A stretch of 5,975 nt of DNA from Deltaproteobacteria bacterium (GTDB lineage: Bacteria; Desulfobacterota; Desulfarculia; Adiutricales; Adiutricaceae): contig JAITIH010000090.1 in assembly GCA_031279525.1 (NCBI GenBank), positions 1-5,975 on the forward strand, written 5' to 3'. The position numbers were made by a program, and so were the translations under genes. Positions 1 to 5,975 of the stretch are shown here, in pieces. Below the pieces are notes generated by a model. The model was not told the DNA's origin, did no database searches, and worked only from the letters and a program-made list of their open reading frames with translations. How positions within the stretch are numbered: the stretch's first letter is position 1; each line of letters begins with the position of its first letter.

Positions 1-174
1 AAAAATATTTTAATAATTTCAAGAGGTTATTTTTCTGGTTTTCATTTTCGGGACTTTTTGCGAAGCCATCGACAATCGACCGACCCAATAATAACCCCAT
101 TGCCGAAAAAATTCGAAAAAACCGTCCTAAGCCCTAAGGATTTCCCCAAAAATCGCCACCGCCCTAAGCGGCCA

Positions 175-238
175 GGTCGCCTGGCTTTCGTGTCGCCTGG
201 CTTTCGGGCCACAAGGCTTTCGGGTCGCCTAAGCGCCA
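175..238. repeat. 16-bp tandem repeat, about four copies
   Basis: Four consecutive 16-bp units lie at 175-190, 191-206, 207-222 and 223-238. The first two are GGTCGCCTGGCTTTCG and the same with a single first-base change. The third keeps the second half (AGGCTTTCG), and the fourth keeps the first half (GGTCGCCT) before diverging. The period is not a multiple of three, which argues against a coding repeat. Function unknown; slippage-generated satellite DNA is the simplest reading. Confidence 0.8.
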
Positions 239-265
239 TCTCGCCTCTTTAGCCCGTCTCGCCCC

Positions 266-287
266 GGCCGACATTTCGGGCCTTTTT
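266..287 (+). terminator. possible weak intrinsic terminator
   Basis: The arms GGCCGA (266-271) and TCGGGCC (276-282) can pair with one bulged G, followed directly by five T (283-287). It could end transcription entering from the left of the window. The stem is short and imperfect, and no plus-strand gene is visible upstream within the window. Confidence 0.3.
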
Positions 288-375
288 AGACCCTATGGCC
301 CCTGACCGCCTCTCCTCGGCCGCCTGTCCCCTTAGGGCCTTAGGAAAAAATTCGCCTGTGTCCAGGACTTAGAGC

Positions 376-403
376 TTGACAATTCTCTTTCAATGTTTAT
401 ATT
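376..403 (+). promoter_or_regulatory. sigma70-type promoter of groES-groEL
   Basis: A perfect -35 hexamer TTGACA (376-381) is separated by 16 bp from a -10 hexamer TATATT (398-403, five of six matches to TATAAT). Transcription should start near 410, giving a leader of about 200 nt before the groES start codon. The CIRCE operator begins ten bases after the -10, so a bound repressor would cover the start site. No convincing sigma32 (CTTGAAA/CCCCAT) promoter is visible. Confidence 0.85.
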
Positions 404-412
404 AGCTTTTGC

Positions 413-439
413 TTAGCAAACCAGGCCTTTGAGCGCTAA
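413..439. promoter_or_regulatory. CIRCE operator (HrcA binding site), degenerate
   Basis: TTAGCAAAC (413-421), a 9-bp spacer, then GAGCGCTAA (431-439). The CIRCE consensus is TTAGCACTC-N9-GAGTGCTAA. The left arm matches at seven of nine positions and the right at eight of nine, with the canonical 9-bp spacing. CIRCE is the known operator of the heat-inducible repressor HrcA, whose activity depends on GroEL, giving feedback control. The location just after the promoter and before groES is the classic one. HrcA itself is not encoded in this window. Confidence 0.85.
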
Positions 440-474
440 TTTTTCGTCAAGCCTCAATTTACTGGAATTTAGCG

Positions 475-504
475 TTGACGGCATATAAAAACTGTCAATT
501 AATA
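475..504 (+). promoter_or_regulatory. possible second, weak groES promoter
   Basis: TTGACG (475-480, five of six matches to the -35 consensus) is followed after 18 bp by TTAATA (499-504), a poor -10. It lies downstream of the CIRCE element, so if used it would give HrcA-independent basal expression. The -10 match is weak and this may be chance in AT-rich leader DNA. Confidence 0.25.
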
Positions 505-510
505 TCTTTA

Positions 511-531
511 AGCCGACTTTCTAAGTTGGCT
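511..531 (+). other. groES leader hairpin
   Basis: AGCCGACTT (511-519) and AAGTTGGCT (523-531) form a 9-bp RNA stem with one G-U pair and a TCT loop. No T-run follows, so it is not an intrinsic terminator. It sits about 80 nt before the groES start and could stabilise the 5' end of the mRNA or take part in leader refolding. Confidence 0.55.
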
Positions 532-578
532 AGGCTTATTGAGCCAGGCTCCTAAGGGACCTTTGGCCAAATTATTTG

Positions 579-603
579 CCCTTTTCGCGGAAAGGGAAAG
601 GAG
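579..603 (+). promoter_or_regulatory. groES ribosome binding site with abutting hairpin
   Basis: The Shine-Dalgarno sequence AAAGGAG (597-603) lies six bases before the ATG at 610 and fixes that start. Immediately upstream, CCCTTT (579-584) pairs perfectly with AAAGGG (591-596) around a 6-nt loop. CCTTT (580-584) could instead pair with AAAGG (597-601) inside the Shine-Dalgarno, so the leader offers two mutually exclusive pairings, one open and one closed. Whether it switches is inference. Confidence 0.6.
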
Positions 604-609
604 TGTCTC

Positions 610-897
610 ATGAATCTTCGTCCTTTGAATGATCGCATCCTGGTTAAGCGCCTGGAAGAGGAGGAAAAAACCAAGGGGGGCATCATCATCCCCGACACGG
701 CCAAGGAAAAGCCCCAGCAAGGCAAGGTCATCGCCGTGGGCGAAGGCAAGCTGGTGGACAACGGGACCCGGGTCAAGGCCGGGGTCAAGGCCGGGGATCA
801 CATTCTTTTCGGCAAGTACTCCGGGACCGAGATTAAGCTGGACGGCGAGGAATACTTGATCATGCGGGACGACGACATTTTCGGGATCCTCGAGTAG
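610..897 (+). CDS. groES: co-chaperonin GroES (Hsp10, Cpn10)
   Basis: A 95-residue protein, the usual GroES length. GroES forms the heptameric lid that caps the GroEL ring in the cytoplasm and triggers release of the substrate into the folding chamber. The N-terminal family signature [12 protein letters not shown] (residues 3-14) is intact, and the mobile loop (about 16-34) carries the GroEL-contacting hydrophobic triplet in GGIIIPD (23-29). The FGKYSGTE block and C-terminal [15 protein letters not shown] are typical of bacterial Cpn10. The ATG is preceded by AAAGGAG at six bases. The gene is first in the groESL unit, behind a sigma70 promoter and a CIRCE operator. A minor oddity is a perfect 12-bp direct duplication (771-794) encoding two VKAG units; total length still matches the family, so it is probably not an insertion. 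Identification is secure. Confidence 0.98.
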   Translation: MNLRPLNDRILVKRLEEEEKTKGGIIIPDTAKEKPQQGKVIAVGEGKLVDNGTRVKAGVKAGDHILFGKYSGTEIKLDGEEYLIMRDDDIFGILE

Positions 898-917
898 CGA
901 GGCTAGACTCGCTTAGG

Positions 918-936
918 GCCTTTATGGGGCTTTTTT
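918..936 (+). terminator. possible attenuator between groES and groEL
   Basis: GCCTT (918-922) and GGGGC (926-930) can form a five-pair stem (two G-U pairs) followed by six T (931-936). A second small hairpin, AGCGAG/CTCGCT (896-901/908-913), overlaps the groES stop codon just upstream. Both stems are weak, so at most partial termination is expected. The groES-groEL spacer is 177 bp, long for this operon. No separate groEL promoter is recognisable in it. Confidence 0.3.
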
Positions 937-1041
937 GACCCTGGCCCAGGCGGTCCGCGCCGGCTAAGGCCCGCGCCCAATAGCCCGCCCAATCGAACCC
1001 GCTAATTGGCCTTTCGCCGGCCCATTGGCCGAAAAACTTAA

Positions 1042-2721
<1,680 letters not shown>

Positions 2722-2748
2722 GCCGTTCCCCTTACGCCTCGTCTTTTT

Positions 2749-2774
2749 GGCCCCTGGCTCGCCAGGGGCCTTTT
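2749..2774 (+). terminator. strong intrinsic terminator of groESL
   Basis: GGCCCCTGG (2749-2757) and CCAGGGGCC (2762-2770) form a perfect, very GC-rich 9-bp stem with a CTCG loop, followed by TTTTAATT. It begins 27 bases after the groEL stop codon. A run of five T precedes the left arm, which becomes A before the stem on this strand's complement, so it may also work in the other direction. Confidence 0.88.
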
Positions 2775-3270
2775 AATTGCGAGCCTTTTTTTCCGCGCTA
2801 TTTGCCGCGCCCTTTGGCTTTCCCTTTAATAATGGCGCCTAAAAAACCCGCCAGCCCGCCGCTTGTTTCGCTTTAGGTAAAGCCAAAGCTTAAGGTCCTT
2901 TTTGGCCATGGCCCGCGATTTGCCCGACCGCTCCCGGCTTTAGGCCCCCGGGGCTCGCCCCCTTTGGCCAGGCTCTCAGCGGCCTTGAGCGGATCGGACC
3001 GACTTTGATAGCTTTTTTAGTTTTAATTTACAGTAAACGTAAATTTTGACTATTTCTTTATAAAAAAATGGCCGCTTAGCCATCAAAGCTAAAAGAGATT
3101 TACGACTACAGCTTATGCGCGCCTTGACCATGTAGGCTAACTGGGAATTAGTTTTTACATTCTTAAGCCCTTCCATGCGGCCTGACCCCGCCTATAGACC
3201 CGACCTATAGCGCTTTATTGGGAATTAGCCAGTTTCGCGATAGCATGGCTTTATGGTAAACGAAAACGGA
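2775..3270. other. long intergenic region without a supported gene
   Basis: No reading frame here has a ribosome binding site or recognisable product. The first part (to about 2995) is GC-rich like the rest of the window. About 3000-3180 is AT-rich, with the palindrome TTTACAGTAAA (3027-3037). Short direct repeats are TGGGAATTAG (3142-3151 and 3219-3228) and CCTATAG (3191-3197 and 3204-3210). No tRNA or other known RNA is recognised. Confidence 0.6.
3062..3083 (-). terminator. possible minus-strand intrinsic terminator
   Basis: Read on the minus strand, ATGGC (3083-3079) and GCCAT (3072-3068) form a 5-bp stem with a 6-nt loop, followed by seven T (complement of the A-run 3062-3068, overlapping the stem base). 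No minus-strand gene with a ribosome binding site lies upstream of it, so if real it would end an unrecognised small RNA or antisense transcript. The short stem makes chance likely. Confidence 0.3.
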
Positions 3271-3275
3271 AAAAT

Positions 3276-3299
3276 TTCACCCACCCTAACCTGGGTGAA
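3276..3299. promoter_or_regulatory. inverted-repeat operator candidate
   Basis: TTCACCCA (3276-3283) and TGGGTGAA (3292-3299) form a perfect 8-bp inverted repeat with an 8-bp spacer. It ends four bases before the -35 hexamer of the downstream promoter. A further half-site, TGGGTGA, occurs at 3344-3350 just past the predicted transcription start. No T-run follows, so it is not a terminator. This arrangement suggests a dimeric transcription factor site. The regulator is unknown and not encoded in the window. Confidence 0.65.
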
Positions 3300-3303
3300 G
3301 CTC

Positions 3304-3332
3304 TTGAAATCCTAAAATCTAAGATATATACT
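3304..3332 (+). promoter_or_regulatory. sigma70-type promoter of the PUA-like gene
   Basis: TTGAAA (3304-3309) is separated by the optimal 17 bp from TATACT (3327-3332); each hexamer matches consensus at five of six positions. Transcription should start near 3339, leaving a leader of about 75 nt before the ATG at 3415. It is flanked by the inverted-repeat operator and an extra half-site. Confidence 0.8.
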
Positions 3333-3414
3333 CTAGATGACTTTGGGTGAGCCAGTTCAGGAAATTTCGCTGGCCATGACGCTAGCGCTTTAACTGAAAG
3401 AGGTGAGCCTAAAG

Positions 3415-3921
3415 ATGACGGAAAAATTGTGGGTGGTGAGGCCGGAGCCGAACTTCGTGAATCGTTTGCCCCATTTTCTGGAAAAGGGCATCGTGGCCAT
3501 CGGTTGGCCCCAGGTCGGGGACCTGAGCTTAGCCCAGGGCAAGCAGCACCTGGCCACGCGCCTTTGTCAGGCCTACGTCCACTACTTAGGCGACAAAAAA
3601 GACGATCTGGCCATGGACGTGGGCGTCTTGGACCGATTCGTCAACCAGATAAAGCGCGGCGATTTCGTCCTTATCCCCCAAAACGGGGACGTTTTCGTGG
3701 GCGAGGTCACCGGCGACTACGTTTTCCGCCCGGAACTAGGGCACGACGGGCCCGAGGCTGGGTACCCACATTGGCGGACGGTCCGTTTTTTAAAGGACAA
3801 AAAGCCTTTTCTGCCCATTAGGTCCCTACCCTTAGGGGTGCGCCGGGCCATCGACTGCCGCTTGGCGGTCTTTTCCATTCACGCGGCGGCCATGGCTATG
3901 TGGTCCCTGATAAAACAGTAA
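3415..3921 (+). CDS. stand-alone PUA/EVE-like domain protein, Mrr-type endonuclease N-terminal domain relative
   Basis: A 168-residue soluble protein with no signal peptide or membrane segment. Features seen: an N-terminal strand LWVVRP (5-10), EKGIVAIGWPQVGDLS (23-38), a helical segment, RFVNQIKRGDFVLIP (74-88), then VFVGEVTGDYVFRP (93-106), HWRTVRFL (119-126) and LPLGVRRAIDCRLAVFSI (138-155). This order resembles the N-terminal domain of predicted Mrr-family restriction endonucleases (COG4127 type), a PUA/EVE-like fold thought to bind nucleic acid, possibly modified bases. The nuclease half is absent: the chain stops 13 residues after the domain and a terminator follows, so this looks like a natural single-domain protein rather than a truncation. 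ATG 3415 was chosen because AAAGAGGTGA (3397-3406) lies eight bases before it; the in-frame GTG at 3403 lies inside that site. It has its own promoter and operator and is not in an operon. Target unknown; family assignment is from motif memory. Confidence 0.85.
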   Translation: MTEKLWVVRPEPNFVNRLPHFLEKGIVAIGWPQVGDLSLAQGKQHLATRLCQAYVHYLGDKKDDLAMDVGVLDRFVNQIKRGDFVLIPQNGDVFVGEVTGDYVFRPELGHDGPEAGYPHWRTVRFLKDKKPFLPIRSLPLGVRRAIDCRLAVFSIHAAAMAMWSLIKQ

Positions 3922-3942
3922 GACGCGCCTCCGATCAATTTT

Positions 3943-3962
3943 AGCCTTTTAAAGGCTTTTTT
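3943..3962 (+). terminator. intrinsic terminator of the PUA-like gene
   Basis: AGCCT (3943-3947) and AGGCT (3953-3957) form a short stem around TTTAA, whose bases can extend the pairing, followed by a run of six T (3957-3962). It starts 21 bases after the stop codon. The T-run is on the plus-strand side only, so it serves this gene rather than the convergent protease gene. Confidence 0.7.
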
Positions 3963-4229
3963 CGCTTCAATCGACTGACGAGGCCATAAACCCGGGCCTT
4001 CTTCCCGGCCTTTGCGGGCCAACGAGGCCATAAGCTCGCCTTTTGGCCTGGCCAAAATAGCCCCTTTAAGCCTCGCCCGATTTTTCCTTAGCCCCCCAAA
4101 GGGCCAGCCAGAAACCTCTGGCCGCCCTCCCCCCTGGCCCCAAACGGGGCCAGTCAAAGCCAAAGGGCCGTCTTTTCCCCGGCTTTTGGCCTTAGGGCCT
4201 GGCCTTTAGGGCCAGGCGAGCCAAAGGCG
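3963..4229. other. convergent intergenic region rich in GGCC hairpins
   Basis: No gene is supported. CTGGCCCC (4134-4141) and GGGGCCAG (4146-4153) form a perfect 8-bp stem with an AAAC loop and no T-run on either side. ACGAGGCCATAA is repeated exactly at 3978-3989 and 4022-4033. The open frames here are low-complexity Pro/Gly/Arg-rich products of GC-rich DNA. Confidence 0.6.
4197..4217 (-). terminator. hairpin after the M48 protease gene, possible terminator
   Basis: GCCTGGCC (4197-4204) and GGCCAGGC (4210-4217) form a perfect 8-bp GC-rich stem with a 5-nt loop, starting 12 bases past the stop codon of the minus-strand gene. On the minus strand it is followed by CCCTAAGG rather than a T-run, so it may stabilise the 3' end or act with Rho rather than be a classic intrinsic terminator. 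Confidence 0.45.
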
Positions 4230-5651
4230 TTAGCCCTTGGAGTCTTTCATTAACTGCTCAAAATCTCGAATGTTCTGTTCGCAATTAATCCTATACGTGC
4301 CTCCAGCCGGTTCCCTTAAGGCCGTCTGGCAATGGAAGATCGCCTGCCTCAGCTGGCCCACGTTGCCAAAGTATTTGGACAACAAGTAGTGGCCCTTGGC
4401 CGTTTCGCCGTTTTGCCCAAAAAACCGGCCGGCCAGTTCCTGGGCCTCGGGGTAGTCCTCCCCGGCCATGGCCACGGCCTCGTCGTAGAGCTTGCCCGCC
4501 TCCTTGCTCTTTTTGGTCAGCTCGTAAGCCCTAGCCAACCCCAAGGTGGACCCTAGCCCCTTGTCCTTGGCCCGGGCTTTTTCGTAGTAGCCGGCCGCCT
4601 CCTCGGCCTTTCGCCGCCGCAAAGCGACGTCTCCCATGTCGGCTAAGTACTCGGCGTTGTTGGGCGAAAGCTTAATGGCCTTTTCCATGAGCTCTTGGGC
4701 CTGGCTCAAGTTGAGCTCCCGGGCCGCGATCAAGGCTAGCCCGTGGATGGCCGAGGCGTCGTTGGGGTTGGCCTCCAGTCGCTTTTGGAAAACGCTCCGG
4801 GCCCGGCGGGTCTGGGCCGAGAGGGCCAAGACCCGGTCCTTGATGGCCGCGTAGACCGGGTCCGGCGCGGCCGGGGGCTTTTTGGCCTGATCGGCGAAGG
4901 TCGAGGCCATCCTGGCGGCCAAGCCCGGGTGGGTGCTTAGGTAGTTGGGGATTTCCGAGGAGAAGTGATAGCTGCGCTCGTTCATGATCTTAAAGGCCCC
5001 GAACATGTCTCTTGGGTTGTAGCCGGCCTTGATCATGTAGTCGCGGCCCTTGCGGTCGGCCTCGGCCTCGTCGGCCCTGGAGTTGGCCAGCATGGCCTGC
5101 ATGGAGGCCCCGATCGAGCCTAACATGAGGGCCTGGCCCAAAGCCCCGGCGTTCTGGCCCCCGCCCCCGCCGGAAGCCAACAAGGCCCCGGCCAGGATCC
5201 CGGCCAAGGAGGCGATGGAGGCCTTCTTGCCCGCCTCCTGGCGCCTGGCGAAATGGCGGGAGGTGATGTGGGCCGTCTCGTGAGCCAGGATGGCGGCCAG
5301 CTGGCCCTCGTTTTCCAGGCTGTTAATGGTCTCGGTGTGCATGTAGATGTAGCCGCCGGGCACGGCGAAGGCGTTGAGGCCGTCGCTGCGGACGACGTAA
5401 AAATGAAAGGGAAAGCCCTGGGGGCCGGCCACCTTTAAGATCTTTTTAGAAATCTGGCGGACGTACTCGTCGACGATGGGGTCGTTAAACAGGACTCCCT
5501 GGGCCGCCAGCTGCCGGTGCACCTGGCGGCCCAACTCCAGCTCGTCTTTCTGGGACACGGCCAAAAGCGGCTCGGCCCAGGCGACCTGACAAAGCGCCAG
5601 GAGCAGGACTAAGCCCAGGCCGATAGCCCGCCGCGAAGGCCCATTGGTCAT
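4230..5651 (-). CDS. secreted M48 family zinc metalloprotease with TPR repeats (BepA/YfgC-like)
   Basis: A 473-residue protein. Residues 1-26 form a Sec signal peptide: RR near the start, a hydrophobic core GLGLVLLLAL, and cleavage after AWA. It should therefore be periplasmic. The peptidase domain (about 35-255) has HETAH (124-128) with the catalytic Glu125. The likely third zinc ligand is E195 in SRADEAEAD (191-199), the ExxAD motif of M48. H241 in LSTHP matches the regulatory zinc-binding His of E. coli BepA. A glycine-rich hydrophobic stretch with five consecutive Gly (161-165) lies between them. From about 283 the chain is helical TPR repeats, for example residues 283-330 and 333-363, with two cysteines (C441, C457) that could pair. 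BepA-like proteases degrade or assist stalled outer-membrane proteins such as LptD; the same role is inferred here. GGAGG lies four bases before the ATG. The gene is monocistronic in view and convergent with the PUA-like gene. Confidence 0.93.
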   Translation of the reverse strand: MTNGPSRRAIGLGLVLLLALCQVAWAEPLLAVSQKDELELGRQVHRQLAAQGVLFNDPIVDEYVRQISKKILKVAGPQGFPFHFYVVRSDGLNAFAVPGGYIYMHTETINSLENEGQLAAILAHETAHITSRHFARRQEAGKKASIASLAGILAGALLASGGGGGQNAGALGQALMLGSIGASMQAMLANSRADEAEADRKGRDYMIKAGYNPRDMFGAFKIMNERSYHFSSEIPNYLSTHPGLAARMASTFADQAKKPPAAPDPVYAAIKDRVLALSAQTRRARSVFQKRLEANPNDASAIHGLALIAARELNLSQAQELMEKAIKLSPNNAEYLADMGDVALRRRKAEEAAGYYEKARAKDKGLGSTLGLARAYELTKKSKEAGKLYDEAVAMAGEDYPEAQELAGRFFGQNGETAKGHYLLSKYFGNVGQLRQAIFHCQTALREPAGGTYRINCEQNIRDFEQLMKDSKG

Positions 5652-5655
5652 TTCG

Positions 5656-5660
5656 CCTCC
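5656..5660 (-). promoter_or_regulatory. ribosome binding site of the M48 protease gene
   Basis: On the minus strand AGGGAGG precedes the ATG (5651-5649); the GGAGG core is only four bases from it, slightly tighter than usual. No better start codon lies nearby, and the signal peptide begins properly at this Met. Confidence 0.65.
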
Positions 5661-5681
5661 CTATGGCGCTCCCTAAATAGA

Positions 5682-5711
5682 CTTAAAAAGGCGCCAGGTG
5701 AAAGGTGGCAA
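5682..5711 (-). promoter_or_regulatory. weak candidate promoter of the M48 protease gene
   Basis: On the minus strand TTGCCA (5711-5706, five of six matches) is followed after 18 bp by TTTAAG (5687-5682, four of six). The distance to the start codon, about 30 bases, is plausible, but the -10 is poor and other AT-rich hexamers nearby would score similarly. Confidence 0.25.
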
Positions 5712-5817
5712 GCGGGGCCTAGCCCAAAACTCGCCGCCCCGATGGGGATTAAGGGCCTCGCCTTTAAAGGCGGGGGCCCTTAGGCGCGAGGAGGGCCGGG
5801 CAAGAGACGACGCCCAT

Positions 5818-5839
5818 GAACCGGAAACAGGCCCGGTTC
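5818..5839. repeat. inverted repeat at the right edge
   Basis: GAACCGG (5818-5824) and CCGGTTC (5833-5839) form a perfect 7-bp inverted repeat with an 8-bp spacer. It could be an operator or hairpin. It lies about 170 bases upstream of the protease start, at the beginning of the phased A-tract stretch. Confidence 0.5.
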
Positions 5840-5918
5840 CGGGAAAATCGGCCTTGATCCAGGAAAATTGAACCAAGATTCGAGAAATCTTGGCCGGATT
5901 CCCAAAAAAACGGCTTTC
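5837..5918. repeat. degenerate 20-21 bp periodic repeat with phased A-tracts
   Basis: Short motifs of the type TTCC/ATCC/ATTC recur at 5837, 5857, 5878 and 5898, each followed about six bases later by an A-tract (5844-5847, 5864-5867, 5885-5887, 5904-5910). The spacing is about two helical turns, which favours intrinsically bent DNA. The units are only about 60 percent alike, so shared origin is uncertain. The rest of 5652-5975 shows no supported gene. Confidence 0.45.
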
Positions 5919-5975
5919 GACCAGCCTTCCAAGATTTAACCCCGGATTCACTGGAATCAACCCTAAAATCCGAGA

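Noticed and set aside
175..238. The 16-bp repeat as a CRISPR array
   Set aside because: Repeats are contiguous with no unique spacers, and are too short; no cas gene is present.
42..252. Overlapping open frames on both strands at the left edge (64-65 residues)
   Set aside because: No ribosome binding site. Both run through the 16-bp tandem repeat, whose period breaks codon phase, and the composition is Arg/Pro-rich as expected from random GC-rich DNA.
2976..3176. Minus-strand frame of 66 residues in the AT-rich island
   Set aside because: The ATG at 3176 has no Shine-Dalgarno (preceded by GGTCAGGCCGC), a hairpin with a T-run lies inside the frame, and the Lys-rich product matches nothing I recognise.
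3276..3299. The perfect inverted repeat as a transcription terminator
   Set aside because: No T-run on either strand follows the stem, and it sits just before a good promoter, so an operator is more likely.
3403..3414. GTG at 3403 as the start of the PUA-like gene
   Set aside because: This GTG is part of the Shine-Dalgarno AAAGAGGTGA that serves the ATG at 3415; it has no ribosome binding site of its own at a usable distance.
3879..4209. Open frames in both directions between the PUA-like gene and the protease gene
   Set aside because: Low-complexity products, no ribosome binding sites, overlap with terminator hairpins. I also looked here for a broken Mrr nuclease domain and saw none.
5673..5960. 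Minus-strand frame of 95 residues upstream of the protease
   Set aside because: No ribosome binding site. It crosses the phased A-tract repeat and has no recognisable domain; the open frame is probably chance.

Overview
The window carries four supported protein genes in about 6 kb of GC-rich DNA with unusually long, GGCC-rich intergenic stretches. The chaperonin sequences, a CIRCE-type operator and a secreted M48-TPR protease indicate a Gram-negative bacterium. The style of GroES/GroEL and of the protease fits Desulfobacterota (former Deltaproteobacteria), but that placement is a recollection-based inference and needs a GroEL tree.

Layout. Bases 1-609 hold no gene. They contain a four-copy 16-bp tandem repeat (175-238), a weak terminator-like hairpin, and then the groESL control region: a near-consensus sigma70 promoter (TTGACA-N16-TATATT, 376-403), a degenerate CIRCE element (413-439) just past the expected transcription start, and a roughly 200-nt leader with two hairpins, the second abutting the ribosome binding site. 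groES (610-897) and groEL (1075-2721) follow on the plus strand, separated by a long 177-bp spacer with a weak terminator-like hairpin. The unit ends in a strong intrinsic terminator (2749-2774). Bases 2775-3414 have no gene. They include an AT-rich island (about 3000-3180) and then a clear promoter with a perfect inverted repeat upstream of it. That promoter serves a 168-residue stand-alone PUA/EVE-like protein (3415-3921, plus), which resembles the N-terminal domain of Mrr-type restriction endonucleases but lacks the nuclease part and has its own terminator. A 308-bp convergent intergenic region full of GGCC hairpins separates it from a minus-strand gene (4230-5651) for a secreted BepA-like M48 zinc metalloprotease with C-terminal TPR repeats. 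The right edge (5652-5975) holds that gene's leader and a stretch of A-tracts phased at about 20-21 bp.

How the genes relate. groES and groEL form the cytoplasmic folding chamber under apparent HrcA/CIRCE control. The M48-TPR protein is probably the periplasmic quality-control counterpart, acting on outer-membrane proteins. The two are neighbours but not an operon. The PUA-like gene is an independent, apparently regulated single-gene unit. It is the least explained element here and the best candidate for new biology, possibly as a modified-nucleic-acid reader. No CRISPR array, tRNA, rRNA, transposase or phage gene is visible.
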